A stretch of DNA of 8,106 bases from Bdellovibrionales bacterium (GTDB lineage: Bacteria; Bdellovibrionota_G; JALEGL01; JAGRAY01), in NCBI GenBank assembly GCA_020434375.1, contig JAGRAY010000078.1, positions 1 through 8,106 of the forward strand, written 5' to 3'. Below, piece by piece: positions 5,721-8,106 of the stretch (position 1 is its first letter; each line of letters starts with the position of its first letter). Below the pieces are notes generated by a model that ran no database searches, was not told where the DNA came from, and saw only the letters and a program-made list of their open reading frames with translations. A program made the translations under genes and the position numbers.

Positions 5721-5749
5721 TTGTCACTTTAAGATATTGAAATTATTAT
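5721..5749 (+). promoter_or_regulatory. Good sigma70-type promoter of the lipoprotein gene
   Basis: TTGTCA (5721-5726) and TATTAT (5744-5749) each match the consensus at 5 of 6 positions and are separated by exactly 17 nt. Transcription would start near 5756, leaving a leader of roughly 67 nt before the ATG at 5823. GATATT (5733-5738) and AATATC (5755-5760) form a dyad straddling the -10, a position suited to a repressor, though the AT-rich setting makes chance likely. Confidence 0.65.
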
Positions 5750-5822
5750 ATAAAAATATCAATCTCGCTGGTACGACAGTTGCTTTAAATCTGTGTAAGG
5801 AATATGAAAAGAGGACAAGGCA

Positions 5823-7817
5823 ATGAATAAATTCAGTTTCACAGCATTAAGCCTAGTTTTGCTATTGGCCACAGGGTGTTTTGACGATTCCCGACAAAAC
5901 AAGGGTTTGAATGGAAAAACCCAGCAAGGTCTACGTGGCGACCCAGATCGATTCAACGGCAATGGTAATGATGACGACTACACCGCCAACACAGGAGGCC
6001 CCTTCGGCCCAGGTAACACAGGCTACGGCAATGGTGATCGAACGGGAGATGGTATGTCAGCTGAGGCTCGAAAAAAAGCCGCGGAGCTCGAAGCAGCAAA
6101 GAGAGAGCGAGATCAAGCTCGCAGAGATCGCGTGGTTATCAGCTCACTCAAAGAAGCCTACAGGGATATCGTTCCAGCAGACGAGAGATCTGTAAGCGAC
6201 GAATCAACCTTGTGGCAATCAAAGTGTTTAGAAAGCAATCCTGTTATCGATCCTGAAGCGACTCCAAATTCAGACACAGATCGAGTTGGAGACGCCTGTG
6301 AGGGTGTTAATCAGATGACGCAAACTATTCACAATGGTTGGATCGCTACAATCATGGTGATGGATGCCGATATTCTCCTAAAAATGATCAAAATTAAGAT
6401 TCAAGATCTCATTAAAAGAGCGCAAAATTCAAACAATCCTGATGCCGCTATGGATCGTCAAACAGCTTCAGATGCCCAAAAGGAGCTTCAACGTTTTGGT
6501 GGGACGGGAAATAAAGTAGAAAATGTTGTGAATGGTACTTCAGACTTAGACCGCCTGGTTGGCCTGTGGCTAACATTGGGGAAACAGTACTACAAATCAG
6601 ATCTAGCTATTTATAAAGAACTTTATGCCAGACTAAGAGATCCGAAGCAAGGCGGTGGTGACCCTGACCGCGGAAGCAAATTGTTTTTAAACCCCAATCA
6701 ACATCCTAATGATCTGCTTCAACGGTCTGATCTTATTGCTTTCAGTGGGGATGTTAATCAACCCTTCGCAGTTTTAGAAGGTGGTTACGAAAATGGTGAG
6801 CAAGTATTTGTTGCGTGGGATAAGCATTTAAGTGCCTCACCGATTTCAATTCGAGATTTTGGTGGTGCAGGTAGTAGCATGGCTACCGTTGAAAATACCA
6901 AAAACAAGGCCATCATTGCTATTTATGAAGGCTTTGCAGAGCGAGACTTTGATATTGCACTTATGAATGTGACACCTCAAGGTGCCGGCGCTATTGGTCA
7001 GTCGTTACCCATGGAAGGTCTTGCAGCCTTTTATGCCGGAGGAAACTTAGTGGCATACAGTGCAAGTGTTGGAAGTGGTTTGGGTACCATTAATGCCTTT
7101 TTGGGCAAATCACGTTCGCTAAAGATAAACCAAGAAAACGCACTGGTAGAAGGTAATATTAGAAGAAACTCACCAATGGCAGCTATCTTTATCAATCTTG
7201 AAAAAGCCCCAACGGTTCCAATTAACTTTTTTGCGCAGTTATCTAAAACGCCGGAAGATGTAAAGCAATACGAAGCGCTTCCCTTGCATGTTTCCAGGCT
7301 CTGTCCATACTCAGCCCAAGACGCCCAAAGACTTATTCCTTCGCTTCAGTACCAAACAGACGAGCGAGCAAACCGCCTTATTACTTTTGAAGCATTAAAT
7401 TACTGTCCTGGTTATAATGATTATTTGAAAAAGCCTTGCGCACCGACTACCCCAGGCAAAGAATCGGATTCGCCGTGTGCCATTAAAAATGCGATTTCAG
7501 CTGCAGACGCTCAGTTAAACCAGTACGACCAAAGAATTGAAGAGGATCGGCTAACGGCAGACAAAATGGATCTTCGAGGCGATGTAGCGAGGTTGAAAAG
7601 TCAGATAGAAAAGTTTTTAGAAACCGATAATCTTACAGGAACAGAAGCAAGTGGTTTGGACCAAATGGTAACGGATTTAGATGATATATCTACTGATGCT
7701 ACCGCCGCCGATTCAGACCAAATACTCGTTCTTAAAGGTCGGCTCGCTACCTTAAAGAACACATTTAAAGATGCAAAAAAACAGATTAATAAAAGACTAA
7801 ATGCAGACGCAAACTAG
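5823..7817 (+). CDS. Large predicted outer-membrane lipoprotein of unknown function
   Basis: A 664-residue exported lipoprotein. Residues 1-19 are a lipoprotein signal (Lys at position 3, hydrophobic core, then LLLATGC) with C19 as the lipidated cysteine. The next residue is Phe, not Asp, so an inner-membrane retention signal is absent. Residues about 28-78 are a Gly/Asn/Asp-rich flexible linker. Residues 79-103 are a highly charged helix (AEARKKAAELEAAKRERDQ), likely coiled coil. DTDRVGDACEG (151-161) resembles one thrombospondin type 3 calcium-binding repeat. Residues about 300-470 have beta-rich stretches (FAVLEGGYENGEQVFVAW and similar). A second charged helical region spans 555-660. Six cysteines besides C19 (135, 159, 494, 528, 539, 552) could form disulfides. 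The ATG has SD GAGGA at 5811-5815, 7 nt away. It is transcribed alone from the promoter at 5721 and lies between two repeat copies. I recognise no family; a surface or envelope role is inferred only from export. Confidence 0.88.
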   Translation: MNKFSFTALSLVLLLATGCFDDSRQNKGLNGKTQQGLRGDPDRFNGNGNDDDYTANTGGPFGPGNTGYGNGDRTGDGMSAEARKKAAELEAAKRERDQARRDRVVISSLKEAYRDIVPADERSVSDESTLWQSKCLESNPVIDPEATPNSDTDRVGDACEGVNQMTQTIHNGWIATIMVMDADILLKMIKIKIQDLIKRAQNSNNPDAAMDRQTASDAQKELQRFGGTGNKVENVVNGTSDLDRLVGLWLTLGKQYYKSDLAIYKELYARLRDPKQGGGDPDRGSKLFLNPNQHPNDLLQRSDLIAFSGDVNQPFAVLEGGYENGEQVFVAWDKHLSASPISIRDFGGAGSSMATVENTKNKAIIAIYEGFAERDFDIALMNVTPQGAGAIGQSLPMEGLAAFYAGGNLVAYSASVGSGLGTINAFLGKSRSLKINQENALVEGNIRRNSPMAAIFINLEKAPTVPINFFAQLSKTPEDVKQYEALPLHVSRLCPYSAQDAQRLIPSLQYQTDERANRLITFEALNYCPGYNDYLKKPCAPTTPGKESDSPCAIKNAISAADAQLNQYDQRIEEDRLTADKMDLRGDVARLKSQIEKFLETDNLTGTEASGLDQMVTDLDDISTDATAADSDQILVLKGRLATLKNTFKDAKKQINKRLNADAN

Positions 7818-7839
7818 TTGGGTCCCGGGCCGTACGACT

Positions 7840-7884
7840 GGTTCGTAATTATTGTTTAGGCTCCGTGAGCCAGGCGTACGAACC
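7840..7884. other. Nested hairpin downstream of the lipoprotein gene
   Basis: GGTTCGTA (7840-7847) pairs perfectly with TACGAACC (7877-7884). Inside it GGCTC (7859-7863) pairs with GAGCC (7867-7871) around CGT. The two stems are joined by an 11-nt strand on the left and 5 nt on the right. It starts 23 bp after the stop codon. No T run follows on either strand, so it is not a canonical intrinsic terminator. It could be a 3' stabilising structure, a Rho-dependent stop region or a protein site. Just before it lies CCCGGG within a near-palindrome at 7821-7831. Confidence 0.5.
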
Positions 7885-8010
7885 ACAACCTCAAACAAGA
7901 TTTCTTAAAAATAATCGTGCGGGTAAAAATATGATGCCTTGTTGGTTTACTGTGTGTTTGTTCCCTGTGGCAGAGAGTTGAATGGCTTTTACCTTTGGGA
8001 ATTTTGCTTT

Positions 8011-8106
8011 GAGATATAGTAAATTAAACAAAGGTTGAAACACCGAGATAAATTTTGGAAGTTGTCTACTGGCTCCGTCGCTACGCTCCAAGTCGCCATA
8101 CGACAA
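8011..8106 (+). repeat. Structured dispersed repeat, copy 3 (truncated by the window end)
   Basis: It aligns with 5437-5533 of copy 2. AGATATAGTAAATTAAA (8012-8028) is identical, then a variable stretch with one indel, then TGAAACACC and another short variable stretch. The left stem arm AAATTTTGGAAGTTG (8050-8064) and the loop (8066-8106) are nearly identical. The right arm lies beyond the window. The position equivalent to the outer arm AAGTTTTAG reads TGCTTTGAG here (8005-8013), so the outer stem has drifted on this side. It has the same orientation as the other two copies. Confidence 0.85.

Noticed and set aside
5665..5826. A 53-codon plus-strand frame whose TGA overlaps the lipoprotein ATG as ATGA
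   Set aside because: The overlap looks like coupling, but there is no SD, the composition is unlike neighbours (four Cys, several AGG Arg codons), and the strong promoter at 5721-5749 lies inside it. Kept here because conservation in a relative could revive it.
5804..5830. An eight-codon frame (ATG at 5804) overlapping the start of the lipoprotein gene
   Set aside because: The SD spacing is only about 2 nt, and short frames of this size arise by chance in leaders.

Overview
The window looks like chromosomal DNA from a free-living Gram-negative bacterium of moderate GC content. It encodes a predicted outer-membrane beta-barrel protein and a large exported lipoprotein, uses Shine-Dalgarno (SD) sites of the GGAGG type, and carries a c-di-GMP-type receptor. 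The gene set and protein style suggest the Bdellovibrionota or another former deltaproteobacterial group. That placement is an impression from the proteins, not a demonstrated assignment. There is no sign of phage, plasmid, insertion sequence, CRISPR, tRNA or rRNA.

Left half, minus strand (156-3532): a tight four-gene operon, transcribed right to left as xseA, xseB, rimK-like, dnaJ/cbpA-like. xseA and xseB overlap by 34 bp, xseB and rimK overlap by 29 bp, and rimK and the J-protein gene are 2 bp apart, so translational coupling is likely. The products are both subunits of exonuclease VII, an ATP-grasp ligase of the RimK family, and a zinc-finger-less J-domain co-chaperone.

Middle, plus strand (3653-5367): a small predicted outer-membrane beta-barrel protein diverges from xseA across 120 bp. 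It is followed by a stand-alone protein with an N-terminal MshEN domain (two perfectly spaced 24-residue motifs, the known c-di-GMP binding fold of MshE/GspE ATPases). This protein has no ATPase domain and ends in a GAF-like region. Its GTG start is unusually far (21 nt) from the only good SD sequence, half of which lies in a small hairpin.

Right half (5368-8106): a 455-bp intergenic region with palindromes, a full copy of a structured repeat and a good sigma70-type promoter leads into a 664-residue lipoprotein of unknown function. After it comes a nested hairpin, and then another repeat copy that runs off the window.

The most unusual element is the repeat. It has three copies in the same orientation (1-77 partial, 5431-5572 complete, about 8011-8106 partial). 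It can fold into a long imperfect hairpin with a 9-bp outer inverted repeat. The stem arms are conserved between copies while the flanking single-stranded segments vary. It codes for nothing convincing and resembles a MITE or REPIN-like non-autonomous element.
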